Positions 57,078 to 64,000 of a DNA stretch of 64,000 nt are shown piece by piece; positions within the stretch are counted from its first letter, which is position 1; each line of letters opens with the position of its first letter. Below the pieces are notes generated by a model. It did not search any database and was not told the DNA's origin. It saw only the letters and a program-made list of their open reading frames with translations. The stretch comes from Streptomyces zagrosensis. GTDB taxonomy: Bacteria; Actinomycetota; Actinomycetes; Streptomycetales; Streptomycetaceae. The position numbers were made by a program, and so were the translations under genes. The stretch is from contig NZ_JACHJL010000001.1 in NCBI RefSeq assembly GCF_014203645.1, positions 62,001-126,000 on the forward strand, read 5' to 3'.

Positions 57078-58154
57078 GTGCTGCGCGTCCATTTCACAAG
57101 CGTGGATCTGGCGCGGCTGCGGATGGCCGCTCGCCCGGACGCACTCTGGGAAACTGTTTTAAGTTTCCATCGACTTCGTGAGAAACAAGCAGAGTTGGTC
57201 TTCGGTGAATGGCGTTCGCAAACGCGGGCGCGACTCAATTCCGAGACCCGGTTGCTGGCACCACTGGTGCCACAGCGCGGCTATTTTCCTGACTTCCTGA
57301 CGCCACCAGAGGGCGTCATCAGCGTCGAGGAGGCGATGGAAGCGGTCCGGGCGACACCGCCCGAGAGGTTACGCGCGGAGATATCCAAGCTCCCCGCGGG
57401 ACGCCCCTTACCCGCGTGGATGCGGCCCATGGCCGATGGGGACGGCTCAGATCGGGCCCTGGCCCGACTCGTGGACACGTTGCGCGATTACCACCGGGCC
57501 GCCATCGCACCGCACTGGTCGCATCTTCACGGCCGCGTCGAGGCAGACCGGGCCGCACGCGGCCGAGCTCTCCTGGACGGCGGCGTGGACGGGCTGCTGA
57601 GCTCGCTGCCCGCCACCATGCGCTGGCGGTCGCCGGTGCTCGAAGTGGACTACCCCGTCGATCGGGACCTGCATCTGGACGGACGCGGCCTGCTGTTGCT
57701 GCCCTCGTTCTTCTGCCGCCGTACGCCAGTGACCTATCACAACCCGGCGCTGACGCCGGTCCTCGTCTACCCGCTGGAGCACGCGTCGGGCCCCGCGCTG
57801 GTCTCGCCCGCACGCTCGCTGGTCAAGCTCGTCGGCTCCACCCGGTCCGCCGTCCTTGAGGGCATCGGCGCCGGATGCACCACCAGCGAACTCGCCCGCA
57901 GAGTCGGGGTCTCGCTGGCCTCCGCCAGCCAACACGCCACCGTGCTACGGGACGCCGGATTGCTGGTCACGCTGCGCCAAGGAAGCGCCGTCCTGCACAC
58001 GCTCACGCCGCTAGGCGCCGCCTTGCTGCGCGGCGGCGCCTCCGGGGATCGACCAGGTGGTCCACGAGGCGACCGGCCCGCCCCTCCTGCGGCGGACCGG
58101 CCGGCCGACAGACCCGTGGTTACGAGCGGAACGGGCCCGTCACCTCGTAGGTGA
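57078..58154 (+). CDS. ArsR-like winged-helix regulator, three TTA codons
   Basis: 358 residues. N-terminus LRVHFTSVDLARLRMAARPD is typical of a Streptomyces family of long ArsR-like regulators. The C-terminal winged helix reads LVKLVGSTRSAVLEGIGAGC, then TSELARRVGVSLASASQHATVLRDAGLLVTLRQGSAV. The middle domain is unassigned. Codons for Leu 28, 98 and 111 are TTA (57159, 57369, 57408), an exceptional number that implies strong bldA dependence. GTG 57078 follows GGGGG at 4 nt. Its 3' end overlaps the convergent PhoX-like gene by 35 nt. Confidence 0.85.
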   Translation: MLRVHFTSVDLARLRMAARPDALWETVLSFHRLREKQAELVFGEWRSQTRARLNSETRLLAPLVPQRGYFPDFLTPPEGVISVEEAMEAVRATPPERLRAEISKLPAGRPLPAWMRPMADGDGSDRALARLVDTLRDYHRAAIAPHWSHLHGRVEADRAARGRALLDGGVDGLLSSLPATMRWRSPVLEVDYPVDRDLHLDGRGLLLLPSFFCRRTPVTYHNPALTPVLVYPLEHASGPALVSPARSLVKLVGSTRSAVLEGIGAGCTTSELARRVGVSLASASQHATVLRDAGLLVTLRQGSAVLHTLTPLGAALLRGGASGDRPGGPRGDRPAPPAADRPADRPVVTSGTGPSPRR

Positions 58155-59277
58155 TGCCACCCGACGAACTACCCGTCGTGCCGCGCTGGCTGGAAAAGTA
58201 CAGCCGCTGCCCGTTCGGCGAGAAGGCCGGCCCGGTGATCTCCGACCCCGACTGGCCACTGATCCGCAAGAACGGAGCCACCACATCGCTCGGAGTGAGC
58301 ACACAGATCTCCATGTTGCCGCCGTCCTCGGCGACGAACAGGTCGCCCGACGCGGCACCGGTGATGTTGTCCACCCCGGTGAGCGGGGCGCTCCCGCTGA
58401 CCAGCGAGTCGTCATAGGCCAACTCGTACGTGCTGGAGGCCAAGTTGAGCTTCCACACACGGTTGTCACCCTTGGTGGTGAACCAGGCGGTGTCGTTCGC
58501 GTAGTGGCACCCCTCGCCACCGTTAAACCGCTTCGCGCCCGAGACCTGGTCGCGGGTCACGGTCGGCGAACCGTCCGGGTCGGGCACGTTGGCCCACGTG
58601 AACGAGCCAGAGGTGGCCGTACCCGCCTTGAGTACCTGGAGAGTGCCGGCGGACAAATTGCCCCACGTCGTGGGGACGAAACGGTAGAAGCAGCCGTTGG
58701 ACTCGTCCTCGGTCAGGTAGATCGCCTTACGGACCGGGTCCGCAGCTGCGGCCTCGTGCTTGAAACGGCCCATCGCATCGCGCCTGGTCGCCGCGTTGAC
58801 GCCCCACGGGTCGCTCTCGTACACGTAACCGAGGCTGACCTCTTCACAGGACAGCCAGGTGTTCCACGGCGTCTTGCCGCCGGCGCAGTTCTGCCGCGTG
58901 TTGGAGAGCACGCGGTGCGCTCCGGTGATGGTGCCCGAAGAGTTGAACTTCACGGCGCCCACGCCGCCGCCCGGGTTGATCTCCGAGTTGGAGACGTAGA
59001 TCCAGCCCGTCCCATCGGCATAACAGGCGCCCCCATCGGGGGCGTTGTGCCAGGTGTACGAGGTGCCGGTGACCTGTTGGCCGGATCGGGCGATCACCCG
59101 GCTGGTGAAGCCGCTGGGCAACTGGATGCCATTGCCGTCAGCGGCGGCAAGCGCCCCGTACGGGCCGGGGCCCGGCTGGGCCGGGGCGGCATAGGCGGCT
59201 CCGCGCATCAACGTGCCGCCGAAGGTTGCTACTGAGGTGCCGATGACTGCGCCGCGCAGGAAGGTACGTCGTTCCAC
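58120..59277 (-). CDS. Tat-exported PhoX/DUF839-like phosphatase-type protein
   Basis: 385 residues. Tat signal VERRTFLRGAVIGTSVATFG with cleavage near AYAAPA. The beta-propeller body contains WLSCEEVSLGYVYE, LTEDESNGCFYRFVP and LFVAEDGGNMEICVL, motifs of the DUF839/PhoX family (Ca/Fe-dependent alkaline phosphatases). A secreted phosphoesterase is likely, but several metal ligands cannot be verified by eye. GTG 59277 has GGAG 6 nt upstream. Convergent overlap with the winged-helix gene. Confidence 0.85.
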   Translation of the reverse strand: MERRTFLRGAVIGTSVATFGGTLMRGAAYAAPAQPGPGPYGALAAADGNGIQLPSGFTSRVIARSGQQVTGTSYTWHNAPDGGACYADGTGWIYVSNSEINPGGGVGAVKFNSSGTITGAHRVLSNTRQNCAGGKTPWNTWLSCEEVSLGYVYESDPWGVNAATRRDAMGRFKHEAAAADPVRKAIYLTEDESNGCFYRFVPTTWGNLSAGTLQVLKAGTATSGSFTWANVPDPDGSPTVTRDQVSGAKRFNGGEGCHYANDTAWFTTKGDNRVWKLNLASSTYELAYDDSLVSGSAPLTGVDNITGAASGDLFVAEDGGNMEICVLTPSDVVAPFLRISGQSGSEITGPAFSPNGQRLYFSSQRGTTGSSSGGITYEVTGPFRS

Positions 59278-59860
59278 GGTCCACTCCACGGGATCGAAGA
59301 CGGCCGGCGGCCGGGTGGCCTGCCGGTCAGACGCCGCCCAACTGCCGTTGGGGGAAGTGCTGGTAGGCGGTGCCTTCAGGGCGCGGAGACTACAAGGCGG
59401 GTGTTGACGGAGCAGCAACAACTGGTGGCGGAGCGAGTACGAGGTGATGGCTGAAGTTCGCCCCCCTTTCCCCACCCCGCCCCTTCCCGCAGCCACGCGC
59501 CGTCTCGCTCCCAGCACGGCCTTGGCCCCGGCCTGATGAGGGCGCTAGGCCGGGCGTCTGTGCCGGACGCGCCATGGGTGCGCGCGGGGGCGTGGCCGGG
59601 CCATGAGGTGTCCGACCTGCGCGCTACGAGTTAATTCTGGGCAGCATGACCGGGCTCGTAAGCGGCCCGGGAACAGCCCGGGAACAGCCCGGCAACAGCC
59701 CGGGAGCAGCCCGCGAAGGAGCTGCGCGGGCGCGCGCCCGGGCGACGGGCGCCAGCGTGGGGGCCTTCGGGCGCCGGCGCGCGGGCCTTGGCCTTGGCCT
59801 TGAGATTAGGCCGGGCGGCCGGGCGGTCGGGCGCGGGGTGCTGGTTGGTGGTTGGTGGCG
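59278..59860. other. 583-nt intergenic region
   Basis: Between the PhoX-like gene and the PepSY gene, both minus strand. Holds an 11-nt tandem repeat and GC-rich low complexity (GGCCTTGGCCTTGG near 59787). No gene supported; the PhoX-like promoter should be near its left end. Confidence 0.5.
59666..59709. repeat. 11-nt tandem repeat x4 (CCCGGGAACAG)
   Basis: Four adjacent units CCCGGGAACAG, CCCGGGAACAG, CCCGGCAACAG and CCCGGGAGCAG. Non-coding, downstream of the PepSY gene. Confidence 0.9.
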
Positions 59861-60715
59861 TCAGTCGCGATCGACGTGTTCGCGGGTGACCTTCCCGGTC
59901 GTTGCGTCCACGTCGTAGGTGGTCTTGTTCCAGTCCTTCGGTGTGACGACATCCACGGACCACAGGAGCGTGCCCGCGTCGTTGTCGTCCAACTCGATGG
60001 AGCTGACCGTGCCGTTCTTCTTGCCGGTGGCGACCTTGGCCGCCTGCTGGGGCGTCTGCTTGGCCTTGGCGATCCGCTGGGCCAGCTCCCGCTTGTCGTC
60101 GGCGTCCTGGTCGGCTTCGGCGGCGGAGTGGAGCACCTTGCCGGACGCGGCGTCGATGCGTACGGTATGCGCGGTTCCGTCCTTGGCGGCGACCGTGGCG
60201 ATCCACTCGGCATCCTTCGGCTGCCCGCTCATCGTCGGGCTCGGGCTGCCGGCTCTGTTAATCCCGTTGACCCCGTTGACCCCGTTGACCCCGTTGATCC
60301 CGTTGACCCTGTTGGTCTTGTTGGCCCTGCCGTCGTCGCCGCTGGGGTGGCCGCCGCCCGAGCCCTTGAGCTCAAGGTCGGCGAGCCGGCCGCCGGGGAC
60401 CTTTGCGACCGCCGTATCGGCCGCCTTGGCGTAGCCGACCTTGGCCATCGGGATCAGCGCCTTACGCTCGGACTGATCCTCGGTGAGCCGGCCCGAGCCC
60501 GAGGGGTCGCCGGGCTGGTTCGGGCTCGACGGGGCGCTCTTCGACGGCTCGGCGATGGTCGCGGACGGGGATCGCTTGTCGCCGCCGTCGTCGCCATCGT
60601 CCCCGCACCCGGCCAGCAGCGCGGCACAGGTGGCCAGGGCGCACACGGCCGTGGCGACGCGGAGGGGCCGGGGGTGGCGGCCCAGGGGCCGCGTACGACT
60701 GCACACACGTCTCAT
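59861..60715 (-). CDS. PepSY-domain lipoprotein
   Basis: 284 residues. Signal peptide ending in lipobox LLAGC, then an acidic linker (DDGDDGGDKRS). Two PepSY-like units follow: ALIPMAKVGYAKAADTAVAKVPGGRLADLEL, continued by WIATVAAKDGTAHTVRIDAASGKVL, then ELAQRIAKAKQTPQQAAKVA and LLWSVDVVTPKDWNKTTYDVDATTGKV. A 9-nt repeat inserts NGVNGVNGVNGI inside the first unit. PepSY domains occur in M4 propeptides and can inhibit M4 proteases; an M4 protease lies just upstream on the same strand. Confidence 0.87.
   Translation of the reverse strand: MRRVCSRTRPLGRHPRPLRVATAVCALATCAALLAGCGDDGDDGGDKRSPSATIAEPSKSAPSSPNQPGDPSGSGRLTEDQSERKALIPMAKVGYAKAADTAVAKVPGGRLADLELKGSGGGHPSGDDGRANKTNRVNGINGVNGVNGVNGINRAGSPSPTMSGQPKDAEWIATVAAKDGTAHTVRIDAASGKVLHSAAEADQDADDKRELAQRIAKAKQTPQQAAKVATGKKNGTVSSIELDDNDAGTLLWSVDVVTPKDWNKTTYDVDATTGKVTREHVDRD
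60261..60314. repeat. 9-nt tandem repeat x6 (Asn-Gly-Val tract)
   Basis: Six 9-nt units ATCCCGTTG/ACCCCGTTG in the PepSY gene; on the minus strand they encode alternating N-G-V/I. Confidence 0.92.
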
Positions 60716-61051
60716 GCAGTGACGCCTAACCGGCGACCCGCCGGGGCACTCGGCCCGGGCCCACATTCACCCCATCGCCTGACCCGGCTCGGGCGGCGGA
60801 TGGCCGGCCAGCTGGCCCGCACGCACCCGCGCCCGCGCACGCACCCGCGCACGCACTCCAGGCCCGCACCGGCGCCCGCGCACATACCCGCGCGCCGTTC
60901 ATTGCGTGCGCCAGCGGACCGCCCCCACATGCTCGCGGCGCCGCCATGTCGCATGGCGGCGCCGCTTGCCGTGTGTCGTTTCGTTGCCGGTCATGTGCCG
61001 TCAGCCGGTCAGGGACCGACCGCCCGCACTAGACCTCGTCGCGTGGTGCCG
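60716..61051. other. 336-nt gap between protease and PepSY genes
   Basis: Contains CACGCACCCGCGC-type low complexity (about 60817-60895) and a very strong hairpin at 60935-60965. No gene recognised. Confidence 0.5.
60935..60965 (-). terminator. Strong hairpin downstream of the M4-M28 protease gene
   Basis: Perfect 14-bp stem GCGGCGCCGCCATG / CATGGCGGCGCCGC with a 3-nt loop (TCG), 86 nt beyond the protease stop. A very stable terminator-type structure. Confidence 0.8.
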
Positions 61052-64000
61052 TCAGGTGACCTTCACCGTGACGTCATCCACGACGAAGCTGGTTTGCAGG
61101 TTGGTGTCTTCGGTGGAGGCGAACGTCAACGTGACCTTCTGGCCCGCGTACGAGCTGAGGTCAACGCTGCGCTCCTGGTAGCCGCTTGCCGCGTCGGTGT
61201 TGTCAAGCGTGGCCACTGTCGTGCCGTTGGCCTTGACGGTGAACGTGTCGTACGCCGTGTTCTCCGTCTCGTCGGTGTCCACGTGCAGCCAGTAGTTGAG
61301 CGTGGCATTGGTGCAGCCGGTGGGCACGGTGACCGACTGGCTGATGGTGTCGTTCGTGGCGTTGCCGTAACCGCCGAGCCACGCGAAGCGGCTGCCGCTG
61401 TGCGCGGACTGGCCCGCGTGCGCGCCGATCGCCCCGGTGCTTCCGGTCCACGGCGTGCTGCCGCTCTCGAAGCCGCCGTTGACGATGAGCTGCTCGTCAC
61501 AGCCCGGCGTGCCGCCGCCCACGGTCAGGCTGTAGGTGGCGCTGTGGGTGGACTTGCCAGTACCCGTGATGGTGAGGGTGTACGTACCGGCCTTGGCCGC
61601 CGACGACGCGGTGATGGTGATGGCGGACTTGCCGCCCGAGGTCACCGTCTGCGGATCGAAGGACACCTGCACGCCGGCAGGAGCACCCGAGGCCGACAGC
61701 TGGACCGGCTGCGCCGAGCCATTGGTGGTCGCCGTCACGACGGTGGCGTTGGTCGATGAGCCCGGGTCAACGCTGCCCGTCGCGGGGCTGACCGACAACG
61801 AGAAGTCGTCGTCCGGCACCGTCTCGGAGACCGCCTGCTTCCACAGGGTGTACGCGATGCCGTCCACGCCGCGGTTCAGCGCCGTGGCGTTGATGTTGTT
61901 GGTGGTGTCGCATGACTGGTGGTAGCAGGGGTCGTAAGCGCCGTTCGCGGTGCCGCCCCACTTCGTGGCCTGGGCCGCGGTCTTGCGGTAGCTGGCGCCC
62001 GTGGCGTACCCGGAGGTCGGGATGTTCGACTGCTCGAAGGAGTAGTCATCGGAGCGGCCTGCGCCCTCGGTGTTCTCCTCCGGCTGAAGGTTGAGGGACT
62101 CCCAGTACTCCTTCATCGGCTGCGCCGCGGCGGAGCTGATGTGGTTGACGAAGTAGCCGCCGTTGACCGAGGCGATCATGTCGAAGTTGTAGTACGCCTT
62201 GATCTGCGACTTCTGCGTCGTGGAGAGCGAACCGACATAGAACTTCGAGCCGTTGAGGCCCTGCTCTTCGTCCGTCCACCAGCCGAACCGCACCCGGTTC
62301 GCCATGGTCGGGTTCTTCTGTGCGAGCACCAGGGCCGTCTCCAGGAGCGCGGCCGAGCCCGAGGCGTTGTCGTTGATGCCGGGGCCTGCCCCGACACTGT
62401 CCAGGTGCGCACCGAACATGTACGTCTTCGACGCGTCGCCCTTGGGCCACTCGGCGATCAGGTTCGGGCCCGAGCCTGAGCTGCAACCGGAGGTGCAGGG
62501 CTGCTCGGTGACGGTGTACCCCGCGGCCTGGAGCTTACCCTTGGCGTAGGAGACGGAGTCGCGATAGCCCTGGCTGTTGGACTTGCGGTTGCCGCCGTTA
62601 CGGCTGGCGATGCTCTGGAACTCGGACAGATGTGCCTGCACCTTGGCGACGTCGATGTCCGGGGCGCCGGGGCTGGGGTTGCTGCCGTTCACGGTCAGCG
62701 TGTACTGCGCGGTGTGGGTGGCGCTGCCCTTGGCGGTCACGGTGATCGTGTACGTGCCGGGGGCGGTGCTCGCCGAGGTGGTGACCTTCATGGTGGAGCT
62801 GGCGCCGGAGGTGACCGACGACGGGGTGAAGGTCACGTTCGCGCCCGCCGGAGCGCCGGACGCGGACAGGGTGACGGACTGCGCTTCACCGCTGGTGGTC
62901 GAGGTGCCGATGGTCGCCGTCGCGGCCGAGCCCGGATCGACGCTGCCCGTTGCGGGGCTGACCGATACCGAGAAGTCGCCGCCCTGGCTGGTGCAGGACG
63001 GGTCACCGGACTGGGCGGGGATGCTGATGGCGTCCCAGGCGGCCTGCGTCTTCTTGAACAGGTCACAGGACGGGTCGAGGCCCTTGGCCGCGGTCAGGGT
63101 CGCCGTACGGTACTTCTTGTGGGTCATGCCGCTGGTCTTGAGCAGCATGCCGCCGTAGAAGACCTTGCCGGCCGTCTGGATGCCGACGCCGGTGACCGAG
63201 GAGTTGTTACAGGTCGGGCTCGTCGGCTTGCCGCCCCCGGGGTTGGAGCCCTCGGAGAGCAGGTAGAACCAGTGGTTGAGGGGGCCGGCCGCCGCGTGCA
63301 CCTCGGTGTTGGGGATGGCCGAGGTGTAGCACCGCGGGTGGTTGCCGACCTTGGAGGGGTCGTACATGTTGCGGATCGGACCGTTGCCGCTCAGGTTGAT
63401 CATCTCGCCGACGAGGTAGTCACCGGGAGTGTCGTACGGGGAAGGCTCGTTGGCGTACTCCTCGGTGAGGGCACCGAAGATGTCGCCCGTCGCCTCGCCG
63501 AGACCGGCCTCGTTGTTGGCGCCGCCCGGGGTGAACTGGTCGATGCCGTGGCCGAACTCATGGCCCACGACGTCCATGCCCGAGATCCACTCGTTGGCGC
63601 GGTTGTGGCCAATGGTGATCCGGGAGCCATCCCAATAGGCGTTCTGCTCGTTCAGGCCCACGCGCACCGGCCAGCTTCCGCCCTGGCCGTTGTGCCCGTT
63701 ACGACCGAGCCACTCCTTGAGCATGTCCCACTCTTTTTGGGCCGCCCACATCGCATCGACGCAGCCGGTCTCCTTACTGGTGGGATTGCCGGTGCCCCAA
63801 CTGTCAGTTGACTTGGTCATGACGCTGCCGCCGTTGTAGTCGGCGCAGCTCAGACCGGGGCGCTTGGGGTCTTTCAGCTGGTACTGGCTGCCCGAAGCCG
63901 TGGTGTCGATGGTCAGCGGGTTCGGGCCGTTCCACTTGCTGTTGCCGGTGCCGGCGCGTACGTCGTCGTAGGAGTCCACGACCTTGCCGGTGTGCGCATC
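61052..64000 (-). CDS. Secreted M4-M28 dual metallopeptidase (5' end outside window)
   Basis: About 982 residues visible; the N-terminal signal and most of the propeptide lie beyond the right edge. Order: end of the propeptide ([14 protein letters not shown]); M4 catalytic domain with GHEFGHG and the third-ligand region [14 protein letters not shown]; an Ig-like domain beginning [17 protein letters not shown]; an M28 aminopeptidase domain ([48 protein letters not shown]); a second nearly identical Ig-like domain; and a C-terminal CBM/P-like domain from [14 protein letters not shown]. Endo- and aminopeptidase in one chain would digest extracellular protein cooperatively. The frame has no internal stop. 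Confidence 0.9.
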   Translation of the reverse strand, partial: DAHTGKVVDSYDDVRAGTGNSKWNGPNPLTIDTTASGSQYQLKDPKRPGLSCADYNGGSVMTKSTDSWGTGNPTSKETGCVDAMWAAQKEWDMLKEWLGRNGHNGQGGSWPVRVGLNEQNAYWDGSRITIGHNRANEWISGMDVVGHEFGHGIDQFTPGGANNEAGLGEATGDIFGALTEEYANEPSPYDTPGDYLVGEMINLSGNGPIRNMYDPSKVGNHPRCYTSAIPNTEVHAAAGPLNHWFYLLSEGSNPGGGKPTSPTCNNSSVTGVGIQTAGKVFYGGMLLKTSGMTHKKYRTATLTAAKGLDPSCDLFKKTQAAWDAISIPAQSGDPSCTSQGGDFSVSVSPATGSVDPGSAATATIGTSTTSGEAQSVTLSASGAPAGANVTFTPSSVTSGASSTMKVTTSASTAPGTYTITVTAKGSATHTAQYTLTVNGSNPSPGAPDIDVAKVQAHLSEFQSIASRNGGNRKSNSQGYRDSVSYAKGKLQAAGYTVTEQPCTSGCSSGSGPNLIAEWPKGDASKTYMFGAHLDSVGAGPGINDNASGSAALLETALVLAQKNPTMANRVRFGWWTDEEQGLNGSKFYVGSLSTTQKSQIKAYYNFDMIASVNGGYFVNHISSAAAQPMKEYWESLNLQPEENTEGAGRSDDYSFEQSNIPTSGYATGASYRKTAAQATKWGGTANGAYDPCYHQSCDTTNNINATALNRGVDGIAYTLWKQAVSETVPDDDFSLSVSPATGSVDPGSSTNATVVTATTNGSAQPVQLSASGAPAGVQVSFDPQTVTSGGKSAITITASSAAKAGTYTLTITGTGKSTHSATYSLTVGGGTPGCDEQLIVNGGFESGSTPWTGSTGAIGAHAGQSAHSGSRFAWLGGYGNATNDTISQSVTVPTGCTNATLNYWLHVDTDETENTAYDTFTVKANGTTVATLDNTDAASGYQERSVDLSSYAGQKVTLTFASTEDTNLQTSFVVDDVTVKVT

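Overview
The window is GC-rich chromosomal DNA (roughly 70% G+C by eye) with frequent GTG and TTG starts, short overlaps between co-directional genes, rare TTA codons confined to a few regulatory or accessory genes, a whiJ-type developmental locus, and a zur-znu block next to glyS. Together these point to Streptomyces or a close relative. I saw no rRNA, tRNA, CRISPR array or insertion sequence.

Layout. 1-9.6 kb is housekeeping: nitronate monooxygenase (cut by the left edge), rsmE, a lipoprotein, a HIT protein, RNase Z, an alpha/beta hydrolase, a PfkB-type kinase, phoH, ybeY and a CNNM/CorC membrane protein. 9.7-18.4 kb holds a secreted serine hydrolase, a degenerate cytidine-deaminase-like protein, a membrane protein, era, a GNAT protein, an emfourin/protealysin-like M4 protease pair, and leuA preceded by a Leu-rich leader peptide. 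18.4-32.5 kb is more variable: TerB-like protein, MMPL transporter, two-component system, membrane metallophosphoesterase, WYL regulator with divergent NIPSNAP protein, AraC and TetR regulators, nucleotidyltransferase and a flavin/heme-fold protein. 32.6-38.8 kb is the most distinctive accessory part: an HTH-NACHT-LRR STAND protein, a small membrane protein, and a whiJ-like set (ATP-binding kinase-like protein, TTA-containing XRE regulator, triple-motif DUF397 protein), then a PLP dehydratase. 38.9-46.9 kb returns to core genes: recO, uppS, DUF1707 protein, zur-znuB-znuC-znuA and glyS. 47-53.4 kb has an MDR oxidoreductase, AraC regulator, MFS exporter with a divergent XRE regulator, and a dus gene. 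53.8-64 kb carries ppdK, a winged-helix regulator with three TTA codons, a Tat-exported PhoX/DUF839 protein, a PepSY lipoprotein, and a secreted protein combining an M4 and an M28 metallopeptidase, cut by the right edge.

Functional groups. rsmE, ybeY, era, recO, dus, rnz and glyS serve RNA and DNA metabolism. Zur, ZnuABC and two Zur-box-like sites form a zinc uptake circuit. Both M4 proteases lie beside a gene whose family can inhibit M4 enzymes (emfourin; PepSY). TTA codons in five genes suggest bldA control of the NACHT protein, the WhiJ-like regulator, two other regulators and a serine hydrolase.

A window-wide oddity is the number of short perfect or near-perfect tandem repeats. Inside genes the units are multiples of three (9, 15, 24 nt) and give low-complexity peptide tracts. 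Between genes the units are 7, 11, 13, 17, 21 or 26 nt. Some repeats duplicate the end of a gene, and one supplies the ribosome-binding site of the next gene.
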